NCBI GenBank assembly: GCA_038244815.1
Contig: JBBRTB010000001.1
Location: 1 to 64,000, forward strand
Length of the DNA: 64,000 bases
Source: DASVHS01 sp038244815
GTDB lineage: Bacteria; Acidobacteriota; Thermoanaerobaculia; Gp7-AA8
Reading direction: 5' to 3'
The stretch's first letter is position 1. Each line of letters opens with the position of its first letter. Position numbers and translations under genes: made by a program. This document shows, one piece after another, positions 1-11,189 of the stretch. The notes under the pieces are model-generated. The model worked only from the letters and a program-made list of their open reading frames with translations. It was not told where the DNA came from and did not search any database.

Positions 1-3000
1 GATCCGCCGCCGCCCGCTTCCTGCGGCCGGTCCACGCTGCCGAACGTCGTCCCCAGCGGCGTGTTCCACACTCCGCCCTGGCCCATGTGCGCGCCGCCGG
101 TGAAGTTCCCCGGTAAGCCGACCTCCGTCACCGGATACGTCACCCCCTGCCCGTAGCCGTTGCCGCTCACGTCAATGGCACTGCCGCAGGCCACGTAGAC
201 CGTCGTCGCGCCGAGGTCGACACTCGAGGACGAAGTCGGAGTGATCGCCGGATGGACGACGTTGCCGCCGTTGACGATGATCAGCCGCGCGAAGTTGTGG
301 TGACCGGAGATCGTCAGGATTGCGCCGCTGACGATGACCGTCTGTGTGTCGAGCGACGTGTCGGCTGACGTAATCGTCTTCGCGGCCGAGATGACCGTTC
401 CTGTGACGACCGTGACGGTGATCTGCACGGAATTCGTGACATTGCTCTGGCTGGTTGCCGCCGCGCGAATCGACAGCGGTGAACCCTCGGTCAGCGCCGG
501 AACGGCGATCGTCGCTTCCCATTGATTGTTGCCGATCGAGTTTGCCGGAACCGCGGTCGCGGCATCAGCGACATAGAAGCCGACCGATGCGACGCCATTC
601 GTCTGCGACGGCGGAAGGACCGTCGCACGAACCTTCACATTCAAACCGGCCGGAAGCAGCGCGCCGCTCGTCGGACAGGCGAACGAAACCGTCGGCCCGT
701 TCGGATCGATGAGCGGTTTGATCGTGATCGGTAATGCCGCCGACTGTCCTTGATTGTTCTCGTAGTCCTTTGCGTAGACAACGATGTTCTCGGAGATCGG
801 TTGCGCGCCGTCGATCATGGGGACCGGAGGATCGGCCTTCCAGCCATTGGTCACGTTCGGATCGGCGACCATCGCGATCGGATCGCCGCCGGCGATCGTC
901 GCCCAGACCTGAGTCACGCCGACTTCGGCATCGACGACAGTGGCGCGGATCGGGATCGTGGCGCCATTGCTGATCTGGAAGGTCTGGCCGCTCGCCGGCG
1001 AAGTGATCGCGATCGACGGCGGATTCGGGTCGTGCAGGATCGTGACGCTCCTGGTCTGGGTGACCGGAGGATGTCCGGCGAATCCGTCGGACGCCGACAG
1101 CGTCAACTGCACGACCGTTCCGCTGGGCATCGTCGCGGGGACCGCCACCGTGAACTGTCGCGTAACGTGGGCACCCGGAGAGAACGTGCCGGAAGTGAGA
1201 GTGCCGGCGCTCGTGGTCAACGACAGATCGGTGACGATGATGTCATCGGTTGCCGCCGCGTTGACGGTGATGGTGTGGCCGGCATACATCGTCAGCGTCG
1301 ACGGGTTGACGTCGAACTGATCGATCGTCGGCGGCAGGTTCGTCACGATCGTGTACGAAGCCGGCGCGGTGTCGTACGTCCGTCCGGACCGCGACTCAGC
1401 GTGCAGCACGAGGTTGGCCGTTCCGGCGGCCGCGCTGCTGGCCACCGTCAGGTTCGTGGTCTTCCCCGTGATCGATGCCGGATACGACGGTGATGCATCG
1501 ATCGAGTCACTCGCTGCTCCGCCGAACTTGAGCGTGACCGATCCGATGCCGTCGCGTGCGCTCGCCGAATACGTCACCGCGACCTGCGAACCCTGCGGCA
1601 GCGTCGAACCGGAGACCGGAACGAGCGTGGTGCTCGTGATCGCCGGCTGGTCGGCCGGAGTGAGCACGAGCGCCGTCGGGTCGACGGTCATCGTGCCGGA
1701 GGACGTCGTGTCGAACCGCGCAAGAGCGCGCGGACCGATAGCGACCCCATCGAACGTCAGCGTTCCCGAGAGCGGAGTGCCTTTCGTCAGATGGGTCGAT
1801 GCCGGGTACCTCTCATCAAACGCGGAGACGAGCAGTTCGCCGTTCGCTTCACCGGGGCTCTCCAGGAAAACGGTTCCCGCGCCGCCGTCGAGATAGGCGG
1901 GTCCTTCGTTCGTCGTGCCGTTGCGGCCGCCGCGCGCCTGAATGACCGGCGCGGTCGCGTCGACGTCGAGACGCGTGCCGGCGCGGATGGAGACGCGTCC
2001 GCCGCCGCCACCGCGCGAGGTGTTCCCGAGGCCATCGTCATCGCCACCGTTCGCGGTGATGCGTGTGGTGGGTGCCGTGATCAGCGTTCGTGCGGCGACG
2101 GCGACGCTTCCGCCGGAGCCTGCACCGAATCGCCCGAGACCCGTCGCCCCGTCTGCGCGGATATTGCCGGCAATCGTGAGGATCGAAAGATCGTTCGCTT
2201 CCGTTCCGCCATGCAGTGAGACTGCGCCGCCCCCGTTTCCACCGGTCGTGCAGCACTGTGCCGAGCCCGAGCCGCCGCTGCCGAAGTCGGAAGGATCGGT
2301 GATCGATCCGTACGTGGCGTTGGTGGACGAACCCGAATCGGTTGCGCCGATTCCAGCGTACGAGCCCGACGCGCCGAACTGCCCGTTGTTCGTGGCGCCG
2401 CCGGTGGTCGTGCCGCCGAGGGTCACGCCGCTGCTCGTGCTGTTGTGCGTCGCTCCGTCTTCACTCGTCGCCCAGCCACCGAGGTAGCCCTTGCCGGTGA
2501 GGTCGATCGAGGAGAGCGCGTCGACGAAGAGGTGATCGCTCGTCGTCAGATCGAGCTTCACGCCGTCAGGGTTCCCGACGGTGCCGCCTTCGAGAACGAC
2601 GAGGTTTCTAAGCGTGATCGGCGTGGTGACGTACAGCTTCGCGCTCGAGCCACGCACGGCGATCGACTTGCCGCTGAACTGCGCAGCCGTCGACGCAGTG
2701 ATGGACAGCGGACCGGGGATCGTCTGATCGATGGCGATCGAATCGATGTTGATCGGGATGACGACGTCGTGCAGCGGGTTGTCGTCGCTGACCGTTGCGG
2801 TGATGACGAACGCGCTTCCTGCCGGCGGCGTGTTGAACGTGCCGTTCACTTCGAAGACGTCGGTCGTGCCCGGCTTGCGTGTCGCCGAAACAGGACTGTT
2901 CGCGAGCTGTGGCGACGAGAACGACACATGCAGCGTGTCGGGGTAATCGTCGGTCGCCTGCACCCGCAACGTGACCGTCGCCGCGGTCTGATCCGACGGA

Positions 3001-6000
3001 AACGCTGCGTTGTCGATCGGATTCAGCCAGGCAGCCTTCGGAATCGTTACATCGTTGACGCCCTCGTAGATGATGTCGACGCTCTCGACGGCGGCGTTGC
3101 CGTGGTAGTCGTAGGCGGTTGCGACGATATGAACGCGCGTATCGCTGTTTTTCGCGGGAACGGTGATCGAAGGCGTCCTGAACGTGTAGACACCGTTCGC
3201 ATCCATCGATGTGCCACCGTCGCCGAACTTCAGGTCGACGCTGTGGTTGTCGTACGTGAACGTGACGTGGCTGATGCCGCTCTCGGCATCCGTCCCGGTG
3301 ACGCTGATGTCATACGTCGCCCCGTACTGGTAGTGCGTCTCGGGCGCGGGCAGCATCGACGTGACGAGCGGCTTGTTCTGGTCCGTGAGGACCTCGACGC
3401 TCGCGGTCTGTGTCGTGGCCTGACTGATCGAGTCGGTGACCGTCGCAGTGAACTGCAGCGGCGCACCTTCCTTGGCGTCGGCGGGCACGTCGACCGAGTA
3501 CTTCGCCGTGGGCCAGGTCTGGTCGACCGCAGTTCTGGTGATCTGCTGATTGACGGACGGATGAATGCTCGTCGACGGCAGCGGATATGCGGTGCCGTCA
3601 CCGTGTTGTGCGTTCACGGCGAGCGCCACCGTCGCGCTCAGCCCTTCGTCCTGGAATGCGACTTCGGTCGCGACTTTGCCGGCCAGATAAACGGCCGCCG
3701 GCGTGTTCGTGACGGTGACGTCTGCCGGCGCGAGGTTCGACTTGACGGTCCACGTCATCACCGTGAGGGCGCTCGTATTCCCCGAGAGATCGGTCGCGCT
3801 GGCCTTCAACGTGAACGATGTGGCATTTGGCGCCACGAACTGATACCCGAATGGCGCGACCCTGACCCGAGCCCGGAACGTGTCGGTCGTCCCGTCGGAG
3901 TCAAACCAGTCGACATAGGCGATGTCTTTGGAAAGGTTCGTGGTGCCTTCGTCGGTGGTGATGGGTATGGCCGTGTACGCGACCCCCGTGATCAATGGAT
4001 AGGTGTCGGGAACCGGCGACTTGATTGCGACGACCGGTTTCACGTTGTCAAACGAGAAGAAGTCGAAGACCTGGGCCGCCTTCTGCACATTGGGCGGCGT
4101 CTGTGTGTCGCGCGCGCCGCTGACGGTCAGGCGGTAGAAGGACGACGGCTGGATCGCCACACCGGTCGGTGCGACGAATGCGGCCGACGGGTCGACCGTG
4201 TCGAGATAGACGTTGGTGGTCAGATCGGCGAGGTGCGCTCCCTGATAGGAGTCGAGCTGCTCGAGATGAACAGCTCCCGCGGCCTGCAAAGACGTGATGT
4301 CGATGGCCTTATTGAACTTCAACCGAAAGGTGGCTCCGTCGGGAATGGGCAAACCGGAGGCCGGGGTGACGGTGATGATCTTCGGCTCGGTGTAATTGAC
4401 GGTGGTGAACGCGCTTCCGACCGCGCCGCGCATTTTGTTGCCGGTGAGGTCGGTGATGGCGTCGCTGACCGTCAGCGCGTAGACGACGTTGCTCTTGAGC
4501 AGCGACGTCGGGATCATGCGCACCACGAGCGCGTTGTTCGGATCGAACTGAATGGTCATCGCCGGAGACGTGCTGTCGTCGGTCGCGATGAGCCGGAAGA
4601 AACCGGGCGTGAGGAACGCGTTCGAGACCGGCTCGCTGAACGTCACGGAGATTTGCGCGTTGGGCGAGACTGCATTGGCGTTGTTCGGCGGATCGATGCT
4701 CACGACGCGCGGAGGTGTCGCGTCGAGCTTCACGGCTGGCATTTGGAAGACGCCCGTCGTGCCGTCCGGAATGGGCTGAGAGGGGGGCGCGGCGCCCAGC
4801 GTCACATCGTCCGGACCGATGGCCGTCAAGGAGACGGTGGTGTTGGAGACCGGAATCCCGTTGAACTGGTAGTGCCCAGTGGAGTCGGTCCGGGTCTCGA
4901 GGTGCAGCAGGCCGGACGTGCTCGACACACTGACGAGCACTCGACTTCCCACTGACGGCTGGCCCACGCCATCCTCGGCTTCGACAAAGCCGGCGATCGA
5001 GGCACGGCTGCCGAGCTTCACGTTCAGGACGAGCGGTGTGGTATGGCTGGCCAGCGTGCCGCTCGCGGCGGCCGAGAGACTGGCCGATGTCACCTGAACG
5101 CTGACCGAGCCCAGTGCAAAGCCATCGACGGAAACGACACCGGTCGAGCCGGTGTAAACCGTCGCCGTCTTGTTGCCGCCATGGATGTCGACGCGCGCTC
5201 CATCGATGAGCGACGGGTCATCCGACGTGACTTGCACCTGAACCGTTCCCGATGTGGGGAAGACGACGCTGAGCAGATTCGTGTACGTGCTCGCAGGGAA
5301 GCTTCCCTTCACGCTGACGACGCGGTTCTCGCCGCCGAGCTCGGTCACGGTGACGCCGTACCGGTCGTTCTGGAACATCTTCGGGAACATCAGGTCGTTC
5401 CCCTGCAGCTCCCGCGAATATCCTCGCTCCTGGCCGACTTTGACGTTGACCAGCGGTGCGAGCTCGCCGGCCGCGCCGCTGTCGTCGGGCAGATACGCTT
5501 TGACCTCGAGCGTCGCCATCTTCTCGAGCCTGAGCGCGATGTTCGTGCGTTCCTGGAACAGCTTGCTGATGAACAGCGAGGGATCGGCCGGATCGGAGAA
5601 CGCGCGGCGGCCGCTGTCGACGTCGACCGCCATCAGGCGGAACGTTCCTTCCGGAACGCCGACAAAGACGAAGTCGCCCGCTGCGCCGGTCGAGGCATGT
5701 GTTTCCAGGACGCCGGAGCTGAGCGTCACTGGCGCGCCGATGACCGGAGCGGTCGGACTGATGTCGGGATCGACGAGCGTGCCGCTGACTTTGCCGAGGA
5801 TATCGAGGTCGATCTGAACCGGAGTGGTGGTGTCGGCCGTGACGTTGAACGAAGCAGCCGTCGATCCAGTGCGCGCGATGGCTTTCGCGTTCGCCGCGGC
5901 TGTGTAGGTTCCGACCGGCACCTGATCGAAGTAGACGCTCCCGTTCGAGTCCGTCGTGGCGATGTCGAACGCCGATCCGCCTCTGTAGAGCGTGACTTCA

Positions 6001-9000
6001 GCACCTGCAGCGCGTGCGTAGCCGTTGAGCGAATCGAGGACGGTGATGGAGACCGAGCCCGTGCCCGCTCCTCCGATCGTGACGGTCACATTCTGCTGAT
6101 CGTCGTTCTCGAAATTGATCTGACCCTGCGTGTCGCCGCGGAGATCCTGGTTCGTCGGCGACTTGGCCGACACGCGATAACCGCCGGCGAAGATGTTTGC
6201 GACGAAGAAGTGTCCGTTCTTGTCCGCCGAGAGCGGATCCTGCGGTGTGCCGAGCGCGCGGTATGGCCACCCGAGCTCGCGCACCCAGTAGAGTGCGAGC
6301 GGAACCGGGTTGCCGCTCGCGTCGACGACGTTGCCCTCGATGCTGGCCTGTTGACGAAGAATGATCGCCAGTCCGGCGACCGGGCCGCCGGTCTGGGGCG
6401 TGCGCGACTCGACAAAACCGGTTCGATAGATTCCGTCCTGTGTCACTTCCGCGATCGATGTGAACGACGTGTTTGCCGGCACTGCGGCGAACTTGAAGCC
6501 GCCGTCCGATCCGGTGGTGGCCGGGGCGTACTGCACGACGTTGTTTACGAGACGAACGGACGCACCGGAGACGGGCGTCTGGCCGTCGTACGAGATCACG
6601 CGGCCGGTGACGTCACCCAGGGAGCTGAGCTTGAGCTCTACGGAGCGGACGTCGCCTTCGTACGCGAGCGTCACTGTGGCCGATGCTGATCCGGCAGGAT
6701 TGTCGACGGTGGCGATGCTCGCCCCGATCCCCGCCGGGACCTGCGTGATGGTTGTGATGCTGGTGGTCGGATCGCCCTGGATCACGCGCTCGGCGGATTT
6801 CGGACTCTGCTCGCTTTCGTTCCACACCGGGTACGACACCGCGAGGGGTCCGAGCGAAGGGTTCCACTGATCGGGACACTGCTCTGGCGGCGGCGGACAC
6901 GCCACGTGCACGAGGATGTGGCCGACGATCGTGCCTTGGCCGGGCAGACGCAGCTCGAGGACGGAGATCTGCCCGTCGAAGTCGGCGCGGATGTGACCGG
7001 ACGTGAACTGATCGCCGTACCTGGCGTCGCGGCCGTTGGGCACGGCCCATACGTCCATCGTGGACGGCACCTTCACGTTGGCCATCTCGTAGATGCCGTT
7101 TCCCTTGTCCGTGAACTCGTCAGGAGGATAGCCGGGCCAGATGACGCGATATCCGCTGACGGGGTTGCCGCTCGCGCTCAGGAGGCGGACGCGCAGCGTC
7201 GCCGTCCCTTCCGGAACGAGGGTCTGCAATCGCAGCGTGAGCGCATTGGTCCCGGCCTGCAGCGTGGGGAGGCTGAAACTGCCGCGGCGGCCGCTGGTCG
7301 GGTCGTAGACATCGACGATCGGCTTTCCGCTCAGCGAGGTGGGAATGCCGTCGTACACGTAGTTGCCCTGCGAGTCCGCGGCCACGGAAGCGAATCCGCG
7401 GATGGTGACGATCGCGCCGGCGACGCGCTGGTCGCGCGTCGTGTCATTCGGGGATGCGGGATCGTCGCGCCACACGGTGCCGGAGACGGTCACCGCAGCC
7501 GCGGCTTCATCGGCCGTCGGGACGTGAAGCGTGAGCACCTGGTCGAGCGTGGTGTCGGCGCGCAGATCGAGATCGACACCCGCGCTCTCTCTCGTGATGC
7601 TGAACTCGGATGCCAGGACCGAGACGAATCCGGCCGGAATCTTCGAGAACGTGAACTGGCCGTTCGCGTCGGTAAAGCCGTCGACGAGCCCGTATCCCTG
7701 GGTGTAGACGCCGACGTGTGCACCCGGAACGAGAGCCCGCGCGGGGTCCGGATCAGTGAGCCGGTCGGAGCGTTTCACCGTGACGCGCACGGTCGCAAAG
7801 CCGGCAATCTCGCGCTTCTGAAAGACGAGGTCCTGGGTCAACACCTCTCCCGGCAGACGGATCTGATTCGCTGCAAACACGACGTTGCCCGCCGCGTCCT
7901 GTGCCGCGATCGTCAGCGGGCCGACCGGAACGTCGGCAATCGAGTACGCGCCCGTTGCGTCGGTCTTTCCGGTCGCGAACTCCTGGACGAAGGTGTTGTA
8001 CTTCGTGTTGGCGACCGTCACCGAGACGGCGGAGGCCGGCGACCCGTCGCTGTAAGTGACCCGTCCGCTCACCGCGCCGCGGCCGAGGAAGACGATGTCG
8101 ACGTGCTGGGCCTCGCCCGCCAGGCGCACCGACCCGTTCACCTGCGTGAATTTGCCGCCGGCGTCGGTGACGCGCAGTTGATAGGCGCCGGAGACATCGC
8201 GATCGGGGTCGCGCGGCACGTACTCGAACAGATACTGGCCCGTGGTGAGCGTGGTGTCGTACTGGTTGCCGCCCGCGGCGGCGCGGCCCGGCTCGGCGAC
8301 CGACGCCGTGCTCAGTTGCACGACGATGTTCGGGATGACGCTCCCGTCGCCGCGCAGGACGTTGCCGTAGACGATGCCAGCCGGCGCCGTGTTGTCAACG
8401 CGCGGGACGATCGAGGTGTTGCCGTAACTCATCGATGGCACCAGCGCATCGGTGACCGGATCGAGTGCGATCGTGTACGCCGCGTTCGACGAGAGGGCCT
8501 TGTCGAAGCTGATGTTGAGCAGGCGGTTGTCCGGCTGCAGCGCGGCGCCGGGAATGACGACCGGCGCGTTCGAATCGCTCGGAGTGTTCCGGCGGGTGGC
8601 CTGGTAATTCGCGGCAGTCACGGATGTCGTGAGGGCAAGAAGATTCCGTAACTGCAGCGGATCGCCGGGCACGATCGGCCGGTTGAACAGCATCGACACG
8701 ACATGGCCGGCGGTGTCGATGTAGAGGTCCTGCGCCGCGGCCATGACCGTCAGCGGCGTCTGCGGGATTTCGGTTGCCAGGGGCGCCGTGGCGGTCGCGC
8801 CGTTCACAGTGAGAGTGCGCGCCGTGCCGTCGACGACGATGTCGACGGGATTTCCGGCGACGGCGCCGGAAATTGGAATGCTCGTGCGGAGCAGCGCCCC
8901 GGTCGTGGCGTCAGGGAAGATCAGATCGACTGTGAAAACAGACGACGCCGCGTTGATCCAGAGATGGAAGCCTTCGGTCCAGCGGCCGGCGAGGGCAAGC

Positions 9001-11174
9001 TCGCCCGCCTCGCCAGCGGCATTGAAGCGCATCAGCTCGGCAAATGGGATTCCCCTCACCCACCCACTAGCCGTTTCGCTGGGCACGTCGAGCACCGCTT
9101 TGGGGGCCAGGCCGGTGATCTTCAGTGCGTACGGCCGGTCGACACCGCTGACCGCGTTTCCGTGAACGAGGGCCAGGAAGTACGGCGCGCGGTGGGACGT
9201 CGCGGCGCCGAAGTCATCGACAAACTGCGTCGCGGTCTTTCCGTTTGCCAGTCCCACCCTCTCCAGCTCGCGTGCGGTTGCCGCCGCAGCGACGCGGCCG
9301 TCCGACTCCATGCGTCGGAGCTGATCCCACTCTTTGAGGTCCGCACTGTTGGCCACCTGGTCGCGGCGCTCGATGTTGCCGAGCATGTCGAGCGCCAGGT
9401 TCACCATCGCCTCGCGATCCTCATTCGGATCGTCCGTGGCCGCGCTCCGCCGCATCACGAAGATTCGCTGGCCGGCGTGAGCGATGTCCTGCGCGCGCTG
9501 GAACACGTCGGTGCGTAGCACGCGGGGAAACGCGGCTGTGGCCTGCGTCAGCGGAGCGGTGGCCAGGCTGTAGCCAAGACCGAGGAGGCCGAGTTGGGCG
9601 TTGACGAAGTCCTGGTTGACGTACTGCGCGTAGCGCGGCAGAACGAGCGTCGCCGGCGACAGTGGAATGCCCGACGTGCTGACTCCCATCGTCAACTGCA
9701 CGGAGGCGGAGATGGCAGCGTCAGAGCTCGCGGCAGCCGCGAAGATCTGGCCGGTGACTCTCGACTGCAGGTGATAGGGCACCGGACGCATCTCACCGGG
9801 AGCCAGGTCATTGAGATTGGCGGTGGCGTCGCCCGTCGTCCGGCAGACGTTGTTTCCGCTGAATCCGCTGCCGCACGCCGGAATGTCGCTGGTGTCGAGC
9901 AGCACGGTCTGGCGTTGCGGCGACGTGTTCGTGATAAACGCATACGCGGTGTAGTTCTCTCCAGCCCGCACGACATCGGGATGAACGAAGTTGACCTGGA
10001 AGCGCGGGTCGCTGACGGAAATCGCGGCGGACACGGTTCCCGAGAGGGGAACATCTACCTGATTCGGCGCCCTGTAAGTCGCGCGCACGCCGATGTTGAC
10101 GGTGTGCGTTCCCGCCTTGAGTGCCTCGACGCTCCAGTCGGCGGAGCCCTGCGCCTGCGCGACGAGGAACTTCGCGCCGGTCACTGTGTCGTAGACAGGG
10201 ACCGCCTGACCGACGGCAACCGACGGGTTGCTCTTCGCAACGCGCATCGCCAGCGGCCCGTCCATCGTGGCACTGATCGAGTCGAGCTTGATCGACGAGC
10301 CGGCAGGAGCGTTGTTCGTGACCGTGATGACGACCGCGAAAAACTGATGGAGCACCCCGAAGTTCGTCGGAAGAACGATTCCGATCGGAATGATCGGCTT
10401 ACGACGCGTTTCTTCGCTGTCCCCGCTACCGGCTCCGCCCGGAGGCATCCCGCCACCCCCATCCGGAACCTCACTGAGTCCGCCGGTGACGACTTGCGGC
10501 GGATCGAAACGAGGCGGAGGTCCCGGCTGTTTCGGTGTTGGTAGTTGCCCCTGTGGCTGCGGCACGTCGATGAACTGATGTGTGCGCGTGTCGACCGCCA
10601 CGACGTACGGCACCTCAACCGACTGCTCCTTCAACCCGAAGACGAATGTGTACTCGTAGACCTCGTAGTTGCGGCCGTCGATCGTAATGCCGCGCTGGCG
10701 CAACTCATCGGCGCTCAGCTGGCGAACGGTGACGGTCGTCTTGAGGATGTCGGCGACCGTGATCGGGATGAACGACGGAACCGCGGCCTGCACGAATGTT
10801 CCGTCAGCGGCGACGAGGCGGATGTTCTGCAGCGCGTAGTCGCCGGCCTGGTGAAGCGGCGGAAGTGTGAACTGGTAGCCCGGGATGGCCGAAATGGTGA
10901 TCGGCGTGTCGATGCCCGGTCCGCTCAAGTCGCCGAGAACCGACAACCCGTCCGCAGGCGGTGCCTCTCCGTTCGTCTTTCCGCCGAAGATCGTCTGCAC
11001 CACCGCCGGGATGTCGATCCCTGTGGCGATCGGTGTCGGATCGACCTGCAGCGAGATTCCGACGATGTTGAGATCAGCCTTCGCCACTTCTCCCGCGCGC
11101 ACTGGAATGACGGCGCCCACGACGAGGATGATGAGGAGGAAGGCTGGGAGCGATCGGAATGGTCTTACTGACAT
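1..11174 (-). CDS. Giant secreted multidomain surface protein (3' end outside window)
   Basis: An open frame with no stop runs from the ATG at 11174 to the left edge, giving 3,724 residues without the C-terminus. Residues 1-27 are a signal peptide ending VRA|GEV. A unique N-terminal part is followed by a Pro/Gly linker (about 205-255) and an Ig/CARDB-like stretch. About 13 carboxypeptidase-regulatory-like modules of the type SGRVTYSDGSP lie at roughly 929-2130. SbsA-like Ig modules (ISVTFSEPVSNAF) begin near 2145 and more Ig-like modules follow. Two Gly/Ser/Thr-rich blocks (about 2825-3100 and from 3658) contain SIDLTGKGYLGG and SAIDVSGNGYGQG. This looks like an adhesin or outer-surface stalk; no catalytic motif is seen. 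It starts 15 bases after a small secreted protein and is probably co-transcribed with it. The plus strand here carries long arginine-rich antisense frames, which I treat as artefacts. Confidence 0.85.
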   Translation of the reverse strand, partial: MSVRPFRSLPAFLLIILVVGAVIPVRAGEVAKADLNIVGISLQVDPTPIATGIDIPAVVQTIFGGKTNGEAPPADGLSVLGDLSGPGIDTPITISAIPGYQFTLPPLHQAGDYALQNIRLVAADGTFVQAAVPSFIPITVADILKTTVTVRQLSADELRQRGITIDGRNYEVYEYTFVFGLKEQSVEVPYVVAVDTRTHQFIDVPQPQGQLPTPKQPGPPPRFDPPQVVTGGLSEVPDGGGGMPPGGAGSGDSEETRRKPIIPIGIVLPTNFGVLHQFFAVVITVTNNAPAGSSIKLDSISATMDGPLAMRVAKSNPSVAVGQAVPVYDTVTGAKFLVAQAQGSADWSVEALKAGTHTVNIGVRATYRAPNQVDVPLSGTVSAAISVSDPRFQVNFVHPDVVRAGENYTAYAFITNTSPQRQTVLLDTSDIPACGSGFSGNNVCRTTGDATANLNDLAPGEMRPVPYHLQSRVTGQIFAAAASSDAAISASVQLTMGVSTSGIPLSPATLVLPRYAQYVNQDFVNAQLGLLGLGYSLATAPLTQATAAFPRVLRTDVFQRAQDIAHAGQRIFVMRRSAATDDPNEDREAMVNLALDMLGNIERRDQVANSADLKEWDQLRRMESDGRVAAAATARELERVGLANGKTATQFVDDFGAATSHRAPYFLALVHGNAVSGVDRPYALKITGLAPKAVLDVPSETASGWVRGIPFAELMRFNAAGEAGELALAGRWTEGFHLWINAASSVFTVDLIFPDATTGALLRTSIPISGAVAGNPVDIVVDGTARTLTVNGATATAPLATEIPQTPLTVMAAAQDLYIDTAGHVVSMLFNRPIVPGDPLQLRNLLALTTSVTAANYQATRRNTPSDSNAPVVIPGAALQPDNRLLNISFDKALSSNAAYTIALDPVTDALVPSMSYGNTSIVPRVDNTAPAGIVYGNVLRGDGSVIPNIVVQLSTASVAEPGRAAAGGNQYDTTLTTGQYLFEYVPRDPDRDVSGAYQLRVTDAGGKFTQVNGSVRLAGEAQHVDIVFLGRGAVSGRVTYSDGSPASAVSVTVANTKYNTFVQEFATGKTDATGAYSIADVPVGPLTIAAQDAAGNVVFAANQIRLPGEVLTQDLVFQKREIAGFATVRVTVKRSDRLTDPDPARALVPGAHVGVYTQGYGLVDGFTDANGQFTFSKIPAGFVSVLASEFSITRESAGVDLDLRADTTLDQVLTLHVPTADEAAAAVTVSGTVWRDDPASPNDTTRDQRVAGAIVTIRGFASVAADSQGNYVYDGIPTSLSGKPIVDVYDPTSGRRGSFSLPTLQAGTNALTLRLQTLVPEGTATLRVRLLSASGNPVSGYRVIWPGYPPDEFTDKGNGIYEMANVKVPSTMDVWAVPNGRDARYGDQFTSGHIRADFDGQISVLELRLPGQGTIVGHILVHVACPPPPEQCPDQWNPSLGPLAVSYPVWNESEQSPKSAERVIQGDPTTSITTITQVPAGIGASIATVDNPAGSASATVTLAYEGDVRSVELKLSSLGDVTGRVISYDGQTPVSGASVRLVNNVVQYAPATTGSDGGFKFAAVPANTSFTSIAEVTQDGIYRTGFVESRTPQTGGPVAGLAIILRQQASIEGNVVDASGNPVPLALYWVRELGWPYRALGTPQDPLSADKNGHFFVANIFAGGYRVSAKSPTNQDLRGDTQGQINFENDDQQNVTVTIGGAGTGSVSITVLDSLNGYARAAGAEVTLYRGGSAFDIATTDSNGSVYFDQVPVGTYTAAANAKAIARTGSTAASFNVTADTTTPVQIDLDILGKVSGTLVDPDISPTAPVIGAPVTLSSGVLETHASTGAAGDFVFVGVPEGTFRLMAVDVDSGRRAFSDPADPSLFISKLFQERTNIALRLEKMATLEVKAYLPDDSGAAGELAPLVNVKVGQERGYSRELQGNDLMFPKMFQNDRYGVTVTELGGENRVVSVKGSFPASTYTNLLSVVFPTSGTVQVQVTSDDPSLIDGARVDIHGGNKTATVYTGSTGVVSVDGFALGSVSVQVTSASLSAAASGTLASHTTPLVLNVKLGSRASIAGFVEAEDGVGQPSVGSRVLVSVSSTSGLLHLETRTDSTGHYQFNGIPVSNTTVSLTAIGPDDVTLGAAPPSQPIPDGTTGVFQMPAVKLDATPPRVVSIDPPNNANAVSPNAQISVTFSEPVSNAFLTPGFFRLIATDDSTSPAMTIQFDPNNALVVRMIPTSLLKSNVVYALTVSDAITDLTGNKMRGAVGSAFTTVNYTEPKIITVTPASGLPIPDGATFRLKFNKAIDITSLQAAGAVHLEQLDSYQGAHLADLTTNVYLDTVDPSAAFVAPTGVAIQPSSFYRLTVSGARDTQTPPNVQKAAQVFDFFSFDNVKPVVAIKSPVPDTYPLITGVAYTAIPITTDEGTTNLSKDIAYVDWFDSDGTTDTFRARVRVAPFGYQFVAPNATSFTLKASATDLSGNTSALTVMTWTVKSNLAPADVTVTNTPAAVYLAGKVATEVAFQDEGLSATVALAVNAQHGDGTAYPLPSTSIHPSVNQQITRTAVDQTWPTAKYSVDVPADAKEGAPLQFTATVTDSISQATTQTASVEVLTDQNKPLVTSMLPAPETHYQYGATYDISVTGTDAESGISHVTFTYDNHSVDLKFGDGGTSMDANGVYTFRTPSITVPAKNSDTRVHIVATAYDYHGNAAVESVDIIYEGVNDVTIPKAAWLNPIDNAAFPSDQTAATVTLRVQATDDYPDTLHVSFSSPQLANSPVSATRKPGTTDVFEVNGTFNTPPAGSAFVITATVSDDNPLHDVVIPINIDSIAIDQTIPGPLSITASTAAQFSGKSIAVRGSSAKLYVTTPITLRNLVVLEGGTVGNPDGVKLDLTTSDHLFVDALSSIDLTGKGYLGGWATSEDGATHNSTSSGVTLGGTTTGGATNNGQFGASGSYAGIGATDSGSSTNATYGSITDPSDFGSGGSGSAQCCTTGGNGGGAVSLHGGTEANDLSILTIAGNIRADGATGLGRFGAGSGGSVAVAARTLITAPTTRITANGGDDDGLGNTSRGGGGGRVSIRAGTRLDVDATAPVIQARGGRNGTTNEGPAYLDGGAGTVFLESPGEANGELLVSAFDERYPASTHLTKGTPLSGTLTFDGVAIGPRALARFDTTSSGTMTVDPTALVLTPADQPAITSTTLVPVSGSTLPQGSQVAVTYSASARDGIGSVTLKFGGAASDSIDASPSYPASITGKTTNLTVASSAAAGTANLVLHAESRSGRTYDTAPASYTIVTNLPPTIDQFDVNPSTLTMYAGHTITVNAAATDDIIVTDLSLTTSAGTLTSGTFSPGAHVTRQFTVAVPATMPSGTVVQLTLSASDGFAGHPPVTQTRSVTILHDPNPPSIAITSPASGQTFQISNGATIPIRATVVDAEVGVTQVWATIAGGDPIAMVADPNVTNGWKADPPVPMIDGAQPISENIVVYAKDYENNQGQSAALPITIKPLIDPNGPTVSFACPTSGALLPAGLNVKVRATVLPPSQTNGVASVGFYVADAATAVPANSIGNNQWEATIAVPALTEGSPLSIRAAATSQSNVTNSVQITVTVVTGTVISAAKTITSADTSLDTQTVIVSGAILTISGHHNFARLIIVNGGNVVHPAITPTSSSSVDLGATTVYVACGSAIDVSGNGYGQGVTYPVTEVGLPGNFTGGAHMGQGGVWNTPLGTTFGSVDRPQEAGGGG

Positions 11175-11189
11175 GTAGTGCCCGCGCAG

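Noticed and set aside
2445..4955. Long plus-strand open frame of 836 residues
   Set aside because: It is antisense to the giant surface gene, Arg/Asp-rich without any fold-like pattern, and arises from GC-rich codon bias.
5043..6689. Long plus-strand open frame of 548 residues
   Set aside because: Same reason: antisense shadow of the giant gene, whose minus-strand reading shows clear repeated modules.
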